The notes under the pieces were generated by a model. It was given only the letters and a program-made list of their open reading frames with translations, was not told where the DNA came from and searched no databases. The position numbers were made by a program, and so were the translations under genes. Below are positions 17,054 through 25,225 of a DNA stretch of 64,000 nucleotides, in pieces (within the stretch, counting starts at the first letter, position 1; each line of letters starts with the position of its first letter). Source of the stretch: Spirochaetota bacterium (GTDB lineage: Bacteria; Spirochaetota; Spirochaetia; Treponematales; Treponemataceae); assembly GCA_023438065.1 (NCBI GenBank), contig JAEXRH010000012.1, positions 62,001 through 126,000 on the forward strand. The letters are read 5' to 3'.

Positions 17054-17287
17054 CTATTCCCCGTCCTCGGGAAAGAGGTCGAGTTCGGGCTTTTCGTCGG
17101 TCCCCTGTGGCTGGTTCATGAGGATCTGGATCTTCCCCTCGATCTTGTCGAGGTCCTTTTCGAGCCCTTTGGCGAGCTTGATCCCTTCCTCGAAGCAGGC
17201 AAGTGCGTCCTCGAGCGCGAGGTCCGGGTCGCGGATGGTGTCGCTGAGTTCCTCGAGCCGGGAAAGGCGTTCTTCAAATTTCTTCAT
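17054..17287 (-). CDS. xseB: Exodeoxyribonuclease VII small subunit
   Basis: 77 residues, the usual length for XseB. The signature FEERLSRLEELSDTIRDPDL and ALACFEEGIKLAKGLEKDLD is clear. It forms the multi-copy regulatory part of exonuclease VII with XseA. It overlaps xseA by 14 bases, as is common for this pair. Confidence 0.95.
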   Translation of the reverse strand: MKKFEERLSRLEELSDTIRDPDLALEDALACFEEGIKLAKGLEKDLDKIEGKIQILMNQPQGTDEKPELDLFPEDGE

Positions 17288-18485
17288 TGCTGACTTCCTC
17301 CACGCGCGCGCGTATGCTGCCCCGTTCAGGGACGATGACGATCGTTTTACCGGGTCCCGTGTCCTTGGGCGACCTGATGACCTTGCCCGTTTCCGCGTCC
17401 CGGACCATCGAGTATCCCCGCTTGAGGATGGCGCGGGGGTTTCCCCCCTCGAGCGTCTTGGCGAGGAGCTCGACCCGGTGGCGGGTATCCCTCACGCGGG
17501 ACCGGAGCGCCTCGAGAAGGCCCTCCTTCGCGTCGTCGAAGCGCATGAGAAGGGGCTGCTCGATCCTCCTGAAGCGGAGCTCGAGGGATTCGGGCGAGAA
17601 TTGCGCGAGGGTGAGCCTGATCCGCTCGACGCGGGACGAAACCGCCTCGACGAGGGCTTCTCTCGCGCCTGAAAGTCTCGAGTCGATGTCGGTCGCGAGC
17701 GGACTCACGAGTTCTGCCGCCGCCGAGGGGGTCGGCGCCCGGTAATCGGCCGCGTAATCGCAGAGGGACCAGTCGATTTCGTGACCGACCGCGCTGATGA
17801 CGGGAATTCCCGACGCCGCTACCGCGCGGACGAGGTCTTCGTCCGAGAAGGGCAGAAGGTCTTCGAGGGAACCTCCCCCGCGCCCGATGACGATGACGTC
17901 GGCCATCTTGTACCGGTTCGCCGTCTCGAGCTGTCGGATGAGGGCGCTCGGCGCTTCGGCCCCTTGAACGGGGGCGGGAAGGACCGTTACCGAGATCGAC
18001 GGATTCCGTCTTCGCACGATCTGGATGATGTCCCGGACGGCGGCTCCCGTCGGGCTCGTGATGACGGCGACCCGCTCGGGATAGTCCGGTATCGGCCGTT
18101 TTCGGTCTTCGTCGAAAAGCCCTTCCGCGGCGAGGCGGCGCTTGCGTTCCTCGAGGAGGCGGAGGATATCGCCAGAACCGGCTTCCTCCATGGTCTCGAC
18201 GATGATCTGGTAGGTGCCCCGCGCCTCGTAGACCGAGATGCTGCCCGTCGCGTGGACAAGGGCGCCGTCCTTCGGGGTAAAGGCGAGATACCGGCTTTTC
18301 CCCTTGAACATGACGGCCGAAATCGCGCTCGTGCTGTCCTTGAGGGTGAAATACAGGTGTCCGGTGCTTGAAGGCCTGAGGTTCGAGATCTCGCCCTCGA
18401 GGGTGATCGACGGAAAGGATCCTTCGAGGATTTCCTTTATAAGCGAGGTGATTTCCGCGATCTTGAGGGGTTTTGAGGCGGCCAT
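17274..18485 (-). CDS. xseA: Exodeoxyribonuclease VII large subunit
   Basis: 403 residues. An N-terminal OB-fold (EGEISNLRPSSTGHLYFTLK) is followed by the catalytic core: PERVAVITSPTGAAVRDI, RGGGSLEDLLPFSDEDLVRA, SAVGHEIDWSLCDYAADYRA and TPSAAAELV. It degrades single-stranded DNA with XseB. The C-terminal domain is shorter than in E. coli. An ATG at 18494 is also in frame, but the promoter's -10 box at 18493-18498 overlaps it, so 18485 is chosen. No ribosome site is seen, which fits a leaderless message. Confidence 0.95.
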   Translation of the reverse strand: MAASKPLKIAEITSLIKEILEGSFPSITLEGEISNLRPSSTGHLYFTLKDSTSAISAVMFKGKSRYLAFTPKDGALVHATGSISVYEARGTYQIIVETMEEAGSGDILRLLEERKRRLAAEGLFDEDRKRPIPDYPERVAVITSPTGAAVRDIIQIVRRRNPSISVTVLPAPVQGAEAPSALIRQLETANRYKMADVIVIGRGGGSLEDLLPFSDEDLVRAVAASGIPVISAVGHEIDWSLCDYAADYRAPTPSAAAELVSPLATDIDSRLSGAREALVEAVSSRVERIRLTLAQFSPESLELRFRRIEQPLLMRFDDAKEGLLEALRSRVRDTRHRVELLAKTLEGGNPRAILKRGYSMVRDAETGKVIRSPKDTGPGKTIVIVPERGSIRARVEEVSNEEI

Positions 18486-18492
18486 TGACGAC

Positions 18493-18522
18493 ACAGTACC
18501 ACAGGAGGGCGAGTTTTCTCAA
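18493..18522 (-). promoter_or_regulatory. Promoter of xseA-xseB-mutL
   Basis: On the minus strand: -35 TTGAGA (18522-18517), an 18-base spacer and -10 TACTGT (18498-18493), 7 bases before the ATG at 18485. Predicts a leaderless xseA transcript. Confidence 0.65.
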
Positions 18523-18542
18523 GCGGAAGGGCGCGGTGCCGA

Positions 18543-18548
18543 TATACT
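18543..18548 (+). promoter_or_regulatory. -10 box of the spiro-SPASM gene cluster
   Basis: TATACT at 18543-18548 ends 7 bases before the ATG at 18556, and no Shine-Dalgarno sequence is present. No convincing -35 box is found at 16-18 bases, so this promoter may need an activator. Confidence 0.5.
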
Positions 18549-18555
18549 CTATAGT

Positions 18556-20184
18556 ATGAAGAATCTCGTCGTTCTCTTTGCAGGTATTTCCACGTCCAGG
18601 GCCCTCGATCCGATCGCGGGCGGCCCTTCCGCCTTCGACCGCGCCCTTTCCTGGGCATCGACCGTACCCGACACTGCCCGCGTGGCCGTTTTCGTCCGCT
18701 CAGTCGACGCCGATCGGTATGGCGCGATTGTCGCGTCCCGGTCCGGGCCTGTCGAGACGGCGATCGAACGCGAACCCGGCTGGACCGTTTCCTCGTTTTT
18801 CGCCCGCCTTTCCGCGGTATCCGAGGGATTTGACCATGTTTTCCTCGCCATGGCCGACTATCCCTTTCTCGACACGGGGTTTGCCGCGCGTCTTTTCGGG
18901 AATCACCTCAAATACGCCGCCGAGTACAGCTTCGCGGACGGGTACCCCGTTGGTCTCGCGCCCGAGATTCTCGCGCGCGGAATCATCCCCATACTTTCGG
19001 GTCTCGCCCGGGAGAACCTCGAACCGGTCGCGCGGAACGCGCTCTTCGAGACCGTCAAGAAGGACATCAACTCCTTCGACATCGAGACCGACATCGCCCC
19101 GGTTGATCTCAGGCAGCTCAGGCTTACCCTTGCCTGCGACACGAAGCGGAACGCGCTGCTCTGCGAGGCCCTCGAGGGGATAAACGCGGAGAATTACGGT
19201 ACGCTCGTCGAGAGCCGCTCCGGCGCGCTCAGGACGCTACCGGCCTTTTACGGCGTTCAGGTCGCGGGAAAATGTCCGTTCGAATGTTCATATTGTCCGT
19301 ATCCCGCGTTTTGCCGGAGCGGGAAGGGGATATCCCCCGGAATTCCCGCGACGGAACGGTCGGACCTGATGCCGCGCGAGGCCTTCGAGTCGCTCGTCGG
19401 AAAGATCGCGGACTTCTCGGACGACGCGGTGGTCTCGCTCTCGCTCTGGGGTGAATGCTCCTTTCATCCCGAGATCGCCGGTCTCGTCTCTGCCGCGCTC
19501 GCGCATCCGGGGATTTCGGTCCTCATCGAAACGACGGGTATCGGCTGGAAGACGTCCGACCTCCAGGCGATTGCCCAGGCGGCGGATAAGGTCTCGCCCC
19601 GCGCGAACGGGCAGAAACCGGTTATCTGGATCATCTCGCTCGACGCGGCCGGAACCTCGTGTTACGCGGCCGCTCACGGGATCGCGCCTGTCGCGGGGAC
19701 GGCCGATTCGTCGGGTACGGCGCCTGCCGAGCGCGCGGACTCCTTCCTTCGCGAGGCTCTCGGCTTCGCGGAGCGGCTCACCGGCCTTTTCCCCGGCGCG
19801 GTTTGGCCCCAGATGGTACGCCTGACCGGGAACGAGACCGAGCTCGAGACCTTCTACCGCTTCTGGAAGCAGAAGTACGGGCAGGTCATCATCCAGAAGC
19901 ACGATCATTTCTGCCGAACGATCACCGACCTCCGGGTCGCCGATCTTTCGCCCCTGGTACGCCATCCCTGCTGGCATCTCAAGCGCGACATGACTATACT
20001 GATAGACGGGACCGTTCCGCTGTGCCGCGAGGATCTCTACGCGACTCAAGGCTGCGGGAACGTCTTCAGGGACGAGCTTCCGGATATTTGGAAGAAAAAC
20101 GGCCCCGGATACGAGCAACACGTGAAATGCGTCTACGAAGGAATGTGCGGAGCCTGCGATGAATACTATACCTACAATTTTTAA
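18556..20184 (+). CDS. Spiro-SPASM radical SAM protein with nucleotidyltransferase-like N-terminus
   Basis: 542 residues from ATG 18556. Residues 1-215 look like a nucleotidyltransferase/MobA-SpsF-type fold (LFAGIS, AFDRALSWA, FLAMADYPFLDTG, DGYPVGLAPEI, LRLTLACDTKRN). Residues ~230-450 are a radical SAM core with the cluster motif CPFECSYC (CxxxCxxC, Cys ~240/244/247) and strand SLWGECSFHPEI. The C-terminal ~70 residues carry SPASM-type cysteines (HPCWHL, PLCRED, GCGNV, KCVYEGMCGACDE) for extra Fe-S clusters. This matches the spirochaete family named spiro-SPASM, whose substrate is not known to me. It overlaps the next gene by 26 bases; cluster context suggests a sugar or glycan substrate. 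Confidence 0.85.
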   Translation: MKNLVVLFAGISTSRALDPIAGGPSAFDRALSWASTVPDTARVAVFVRSVDADRYGAIVASRSGPVETAIEREPGWTVSSFFARLSAVSEGFDHVFLAMADYPFLDTGFAARLFGNHLKYAAEYSFADGYPVGLAPEILARGIIPILSGLARENLEPVARNALFETVKKDINSFDIETDIAPVDLRQLRLTLACDTKRNALLCEALEGINAENYGTLVESRSGALRTLPAFYGVQVAGKCPFECSYCPYPAFCRSGKGISPGIPATERSDLMPREAFESLVGKIADFSDDAVVSLSLWGECSFHPEIAGLVSAALAHPGISVLIETTGIGWKTSDLQAIAQAADKVSPRANGQKPVIWIISLDAAGTSCYAAAHGIAPVAGTADSSGTAPAERADSFLREALGFAERLTGLFPGAVWPQMVRLTGNETELETFYRFWKQKYGQVIIQKHDHFCRTITDLRVADLSPLVRHPCWHLKRDMTILIDGTVPLCREDLYATQGCGNVFRDELPDIWKKNGPGYEQHVKCVYEGMCGACDEYYTYNF

Positions 20185-21124
20185 CGAGCGAAAGGTGCCG
20201 CATACGATCGTGGGCGGCAAGGTCAAGAAGAGCGACGAGGATCGCTCGCCGTTCACCGTCATCCTCCTCAATCGCGGCGGCAGGTATTACCGGTCGGCCG
20301 TTTTTCAGAGTCTCGAGAGCGCGGGCTTCGCCTCGGTCATATCGATCGAGCTTTCGGCGGCCCCGTACGACATCGAGAACCTTTCAATCCGATTCCCCGA
20401 GGTCAAATTCCTCGTGCCCTTGGAGGGCGTGTCGGTCGGCGAGATGATCAACACCGGGATAGCGGAAACCTCCTCGCCGTACGTCTTCGTCGTCTGGAAC
20501 GACATGCGCGTGACCCCGTCTTCGGTTCCCCCGAGGCTTCTCGCGCGCCTGTCCGAGGAAGATATCCTTTGCTTCGCGCCGATGCTCACGAGCCAGAAGA
20601 TGGAGAATCTGCCGGTACAGATGGTTCCGGCGCTCAACAGGAACGCGTTTCTCGTCGAGCCCATGCCGGGATTCAAGGACAGCCTCCCGACGGTCTATCC
20701 CTTCGACTTTTGCGGGATTTACAACCGCGAGAAATTCATCCGGATGGGCGGTTTCGACCATACGATAGCGAACCCGTACTGGCAGAACCTCGATTTCGGC
20801 TTCCGCGCGCACCTGTGGGGCGAGCGAATCCTCCTTTCGAGCGCCTTCAGGTTGTCCTACGACGGCGAGGTTCCGCGGGAGGACGTCACCGCGGACGATT
20901 CATACATGCGGTTTTACCTCAAGAATCTCGCGCCCGTGTTCCGGGGCGACGCGGCCCATCTCCCCCGCTCGGCGTTCGTTCGGTATGCCGGGAAGGCGGG
21001 GACGAATATCCTTGAATCGTGGTCGTCCTTCTCCCAGGCGCGTAAATGGGTCGCGCTCAACCGGTATCGTTTCAAGCGCGACGCCCAGTCGCTTACCGCC
21101 GGATGGGAGCCGTCGATCCAATGA
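20159..21124 (+). CDS. Glycosyltransferase-like protein (GT-A fold)
   Basis: 321 residues. The fold resembles GT2 enzymes: FTVILLNRGGRYYRSAVFQSL, then GEMINTGIAETSSPYVFVVW with N-D in place of the usual DxD (VVWNDMRV), and an acceptor-side segment FDFCGIYNREKFIRMGGFD. No membrane segment is seen. It overlaps the spiro-SPASM gene (26 bases) and shares an ATGA start/stop with the next gene, so all three are translationally coupled. Since the DxD metal motif is altered, catalytic activity is not certain; a non-catalytic sugar-binding role is possible. Confidence 0.65.
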   Translation: MNTIPTIFNERKVPHTIVGGKVKKSDEDRSPFTVILLNRGGRYYRSAVFQSLESAGFASVISIELSAAPYDIENLSIRFPEVKFLVPLEGVSVGEMINTGIAETSSPYVFVVWNDMRVTPSSVPPRLLARLSEEDILCFAPMLTSQKMENLPVQMVPALNRNAFLVEPMPGFKDSLPTVYPFDFCGIYNREKFIRMGGFDHTIANPYWQNLDFGFRAHLWGERILLSSAFRLSYDGEVPREDVTADDSYMRFYLKNLAPVFRGDAAHLPRSAFVRYAGKAGTNILESWSSFSQARKWVALNRYRFKRDAQSLTAGWEPSIQ

Positions 21125-23559
21125 CCGCCATCGTTCTTCAGGCTCGCCTCGATTCGACGAGGCTTCCCCGGAAAGCGTTGCTCGACCTCGCGGGCAAGCC
21201 CGTGATCGTGAGGGTCATGGAAACCCTCGCGCGCGTTCCGGCGGACATGCGGGTTCTCGCCTGCGATTTCGATTCGGAGGACGAGCTTTCGGCTCTCGCC
21301 GAGTCTTGCGGGTTCATCTGCATCGCGGGTCCCAAGGAGGACGTTCTCGCCCGTTTCTGCAAGGTTATCCGCGAGACCGGCTCCGACGTAGTCCTTCGCG
21401 CGACCGGAGACAATCCCTTCCTCTTCATCGGCGCCGCCGAGGCGAGCCTCAGGCGTTTCGAGGCCCTGCGCGCGCGTCCCGCGCCCGCCGATTACTTTAC
21501 CTACACCGGGCTTCCCCACGGCTCGGGGATCGAGGTCTTTTCCGGAAAAAGCCTCTTCGAGGCGGCCAGGGAGAACGATTCGCCGTATGACCGCGAGCAC
21601 GTCGGTCCCGCGCTGTACAATCACCCCGACCGCTTCGTGGCGATCAGGGAACCCGCTCCGGGACAGTGGTACCATCCGGAGCTTCGCACGACGATCGACA
21701 CGGCGGAGGATTACGCGCGCGCGCGGATCATGGCGCGCCATCTTGTCGCCGTCGGCTCGGGGCTTCCCGCCGAGGACGCCGCGATCGTCGAGGCCGCGCA
21801 ATACGCCGATCATCCGCTTCTTTTCGTGCCGACGGTCCGAAAGGGCGACGGAACCGGCCATTTCACCCGGTCGGTATCGCTCATCCAGAACCTCGCGACC
21901 TCCTGGAGATGCCTCCTTTACATACCCGAGCAGTGCGAGGACCTTCCCACGGTGCCCGTCGACTTTCCCGGCGAGATCCTCAGGAAACTTCCCGATCGCG
22001 CGCACCTCGTGATCCTCGACCGCTTCCGTTCCGCCGAGCACGACATGAGCGAATTTCGAAGGATCGGTCCCGTTCTCGCGATCGACGAGGGGGGGAAGGG
22101 GAGACCCGGCGCCGATTACCTTCTCGATATCATCCCGTCGCTTCCGTACCGCTCGTCCCCCCCGAACCTCCTCGAGCCGCGCTTATTGCCGCTCCCCTCG
22201 ACGAGAAGGGACAAGGCCGTCTCGACTGTCCGCTCGGTTCTCGTGCTCGCCGGCGGCGAGAACGCCGCGGGTCTCGCGCTTCCCGTCGGGCGGGCCTTCG
22301 CGTCGCTTTTTCCCGAGGTCACCGCGATCGATCCCGCCGCTGTCGGCGTGAGCGTCGAGGAATCGGGCCTCACGGTCTCGGGACCCGTTCCCTCGCTCAG
22401 GGAGACGCTCTTTCGCTACGACCTCGTCGTGACCCACTACGGTTTTACCGCTTTCGAGGCCCTTGCCGCCGGCTGCCGCGTAATGCTCCTGTCGCCGACG
22501 AAGTACCATTACCGGCTCGCGATCGAGCACGGCTTTTCGGTCCTTCCCCCGGGCGAGACCTCCGTCCCGGCGATCAAGAAGCTGCTCGCGGACGGTATCC
22601 GCGTACCCGACCTGATCTCGCCCGCGACCGGCAAGCTCGAGGGCTCCGCCGAGATTGACCGCATCGCGCGGGGAAGCGCGCGCTCGTGCCCGATGTGCGG
22701 TTCCGACAGCGCTCGCGCGGTCGCGCGATACCCCGACCGGACGGTTTCCCGCTGCCCCGCGTGCGGCATGCTCCATCTTTCCTTCATCGTCGCCGAGAAC
22801 CGCGCCTACTCGCGGTCGTATTTCTTCGAGGAATACCGTTCCCAATACGGGAAAACCTATCTCGAGGATTTCGAGTCGATCAGGCGGAAGGGCGTCGAAC
22901 GACTCGCGCACATGGACTCGATCGCCCGCAGGATGCTTCCGGGCCTCTCCGGCGACGACCTGACCCTTCTCGACGTCGGATGCGCCTACGGCCCGTTTCT
23001 CGCCGCGGCTCGGGACGCGGGGTGGATCCCCTTCGGTACCGACATCTCCGACGACGCGGTTCGCCACGTGCGGGAAGTGCTTCACATTCCCGCCTCGGTG
23101 TCGGCGTTCCCCGCCCCCGACGCGGACGGACTTCTCGACGGGCGCCGTTTCGCGGCCGTCTCGCTTTGGTACGTCATCGAGCACTTCGAGGACCTTGAGC
23201 CGGTGTTCCGCCGCTTTCGCGGGCTGCTCGTCCCCGGCGGCATTCTCGCGCTTTCGACTCCGTCGGCCTCGGGCGTTTCCGCGCGGTTCAACCGGGACGG
23301 CTTTTTCCGGAATAGCCCCAAGGATCATTTCACGATTTGGGATCCCCGTACCGCGCGGTCTCAGCTCGCCCGATACGGTTTCTCTGTCGTGAAGATCGTT
23401 TCGACCGGCCATCACCCGGAACGGTTCCCCTTCATGAAGGGTTCGAAACCCGGATCGTCATTGTGGGTCGCCGTTTCGTTCCTCTCGAGACTTTTCAGGC
23501 TCGGGGACACCTTCGAGATCTACGCGATTAAGCGCGGGGACAGCGAGGACGTGAGATAA
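21121..23559 (+). CDS. Three-part fusion: SpsF-like cytidylyltransferase, SpsG/PseG-like domain, methyltransferase
   Basis: 812 residues from the ATG that overlaps the previous stop (ATGA). Residues 1-235 are an SpsF/NeuA-type cytidylyltransferase (QARLDSTRLPRKALLDLAGK, RATGDNPF, TTIDTAEDYARAR). Residues ~236-515 resemble the SpsG/PseG sugar-nucleotide hydrolase or GT-B fold (VPTVRKGDGTGHFTRSVSLI, VTHYGFTAFEALAAGCRVML). Residues ~522-560 form a zinc ribbon (CPMC...CPAC) and ~600-790 a class I SAM methyltransferase (LLDVGCAYGPFLAAARDAGW, LWYVIEHFEDL). Such enzymes normally act on CMP-activated sugars, often nonulosonic acids of flagellin or surface glycans. No nonulosonate synthase is in the window. 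Confidence 0.82.
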   Translation: MTAIVLQARLDSTRLPRKALLDLAGKPVIVRVMETLARVPADMRVLACDFDSEDELSALAESCGFICIAGPKEDVLARFCKVIRETGSDVVLRATGDNPFLFIGAAEASLRRFEALRARPAPADYFTYTGLPHGSGIEVFSGKSLFEAARENDSPYDREHVGPALYNHPDRFVAIREPAPGQWYHPELRTTIDTAEDYARARIMARHLVAVGSGLPAEDAAIVEAAQYADHPLLFVPTVRKGDGTGHFTRSVSLIQNLATSWRCLLYIPEQCEDLPTVPVDFPGEILRKLPDRAHLVILDRFRSAEHDMSEFRRIGPVLAIDEGGKGRPGADYLLDIIPSLPYRSSPPNLLEPRLLPLPSTRRDKAVSTVRSVLVLAGGENAAGLALPVGRAFASLFPEVTAIDPAAVGVSVEESGLTVSGPVPSLRETLFRYDLVVTHYGFTAFEALAAGCRVMLLSPTKYHYRLAIEHGFSVLPPGETSVPAIKKLLADGIRVPDLISPATGKLEGSAEIDRIARGSARSCPMCGSDSARAVARYPDRTVSRCPACGMLHLSFIVAENRAYSRSYFFEEYRSQYGKTYLEDFESIRRKGVERLAHMDSIARRMLPGLSGDDLTLLDVGCAYGPFLAAARDAGWIPFGTDISDDAVRHVREVLHIPASVSAFPAPDADGLLDGRRFAAVSLWYVIEHFEDLEPVFRRFRGLLVPGGILALSTPSASGVSARFNRDGFFRNSPKDHFTIWDPRTARSQLARYGFSVVKIVSTGHHPERFPFMKGSKPGSSLWVAVSFLSRLFRLGDTFEIYAIKRGDSEDVR

Positions 23560-23617
23560 GGCTTGCGCCGGACGGGCGGGAGTCTGCAGGAAAAAACGCT
23601 GATAAGGACATAATGAG

Positions 23618-25225
23618 ATGAATCACCGTACGTACGAAAGAAAAACGCTCCTGATGCTCGGCGCCGGGTTCATGCAGGGGGTCGCGATCAGGCGCGCCAG
23701 GGAGCGCGGCTGGTACGTGATCGCGGTCGACGGGAACCCCGAGGCCGCGTGCGCGCAACTCGCCGACCGGTTCGAGCCTATAGACCTCAAGGACCGCGAG
23801 GGTCTCGTCTCCCTCGCGCGCCGTCTCGTCTCGACGTCCGGGCTCGACGGGGTCTTTACCGCCGCGACCGACTTTTCGGCCTCGGTCGCGGCCGTCGCCG
23901 AGGCATGCGGCCTTCCCGGGCATTCGCTCGAGGCGGCGACCAACGCCTCGGACAAGCTGAGGATGCGCGAATGCTTCGAGCGCGCCCGCGTACCGTCGCC
24001 CCGGTTTATCGGCGTCGCCGAGTCCGATCGGGCGGGAGCGGAAACCGCGCTCGCCGCGAAGGGCATCGCGTTTCCCGTCGTCGTGAAACCCGTCGACAAT
24101 ATGGGCGCGCGCGGTTGCCGCAAGGTCGATTCTCCCGCCTCGCTCGACGAGGCCATCACCGACGCGATACGGTATTCCCGCACGGGTCAGGCCATCGTCG
24201 AGGAATACATGGACGGTCCCGAGTTCTCGCTCGAGGCGCTCGTCTTCGACGGCGAGATCCACATGACCGGCTGCGCCGATCGGCACATCTTCTTTCCCCC
24301 GTTTTTCATCGAGATGGGCCATACCATCCCGTCGTCGTTTCCGGAAACCGACCTGGATTCCCTCGTGCGCGTTTTCAAGGACGGCGTGAAGGCTCTCGGA
24401 TTATCGCACGGCGCCGCCAAAGGGGACGTAAAGCTCACGTCTCGGGGGCCGATGATCGGCGAGATAGCCGGTCGCCTTTCGGGCGGCTATATGTCGGGAT
24501 GGACCTTTCCCTATTCCTCCGGAATCGACCTGACGGGCGCCGCGCTCGATCTCGCGGTCGGCGAACGTCCCGAAAGCCTTGAACCTTCCATCCGGAACGT
24601 GTGCGCCGAGCGCGCGTGGATCTCGATACCGGGAAAGGTCGGCTCTGTCCATGGGCTCGAGGACGCGCGCGCCGTTCCCTTCGTGCGGGACGTATTCCCG
24701 CGCGCCGGCGCGGGCGACGCGGTTTTTTTCCCGGTCAACAACGTCGAAAAGTGCGGAAATTGTCTCGCGAGCGCGGCCGACCGCGAATCGGCGGTGAACG
24801 CGGCCGAGACGGCGGCAAGACGGGTGTTCCTCCGTCTTGAGGCCCCGAGCGAGCGCACCGACGCCTTTCTTGCCGGATCCGATCCGCGCTCGTTTCCCCC
24901 GAGCGCGTTTAACCTCGATCCCGTCAAGGAGCCGCTCGACCCGGTTTCCGTGGAGATTCCCTCGGTGTCGACGGTACCGCTTTCCCGGGCGGCGACGAAC
25001 CGGTACCTGCCGGTACCCGCGGCCCTCATCCCGGTACTCGATACGCTTAGGGACTGGCAGGGCCGTACCCTCCGCTCGGCGATCGCCTCTGCGCTCGACG
25101 TCGAACGAGGCCTTGAGGCCGTCCTTCGCGGGACCGACGAAAAAGGCCTGGAACGATACTGGAATGCCTTGCTTCGCGGGGGAATTCAAGCCATAGTGTA
25201 CCTCTATGACCGTGACCATCGCTGA
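23618..25225 (+). CDS. ATP-grasp ligase (carbamoyl-phosphate-synthase-like)
   Basis: 535 residues. The N-terminal Rossmann-like domain (LLMLGAGFMQGVAIRRARERG) is followed by the ATP-grasp core: ASDKLRMRECFERARVPSP, FPVVVKPVDNMGARGC, IVEEYMDGPEFSLEAL and the metal-binding segment DVKLTSRGPMIGEIAGRLSGG. Members join a carboxylate to an amine, thiol or similar group using ATP. A ~110-residue C-terminal tail (residues ~425-535) is not part of the usual enzyme and is unrecognised. It follows the fusion gene by 58 bases (AAGGA upstream) and overlaps the amidase gene by 20 bases. Substrate unknown; biotin-carboxylase-type or sugar-amino-acid ligation are possible. Confidence 0.8.
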   Translation: MNHRTYERKTLLMLGAGFMQGVAIRRARERGWYVIAVDGNPEAACAQLADRFEPIDLKDREGLVSLARRLVSTSGLDGVFTAATDFSASVAAVAEACGLPGHSLEAATNASDKLRMRECFERARVPSPRFIGVAESDRAGAETALAAKGIAFPVVVKPVDNMGARGCRKVDSPASLDEAITDAIRYSRTGQAIVEEYMDGPEFSLEALVFDGEIHMTGCADRHIFFPPFFIEMGHTIPSSFPETDLDSLVRVFKDGVKALGLSHGAAKGDVKLTSRGPMIGEIAGRLSGGYMSGWTFPYSSGIDLTGAALDLAVGERPESLEPSIRNVCAERAWISIPGKVGSVHGLEDARAVPFVRDVFPRAGAGDAVFFPVNNVEKCGNCLASAADRESAVNAAETAARRVFLRLEAPSERTDAFLAGSDPRSFPPSAFNLDPVKEPLDPVSVEIPSVSTVPLSRAATNRYLPVPAALIPVLDTLRDWQGRTLRSAIASALDVERGLEAVLRGTDEKGLERYWNALLRGGIQAIVYLYDRDHR

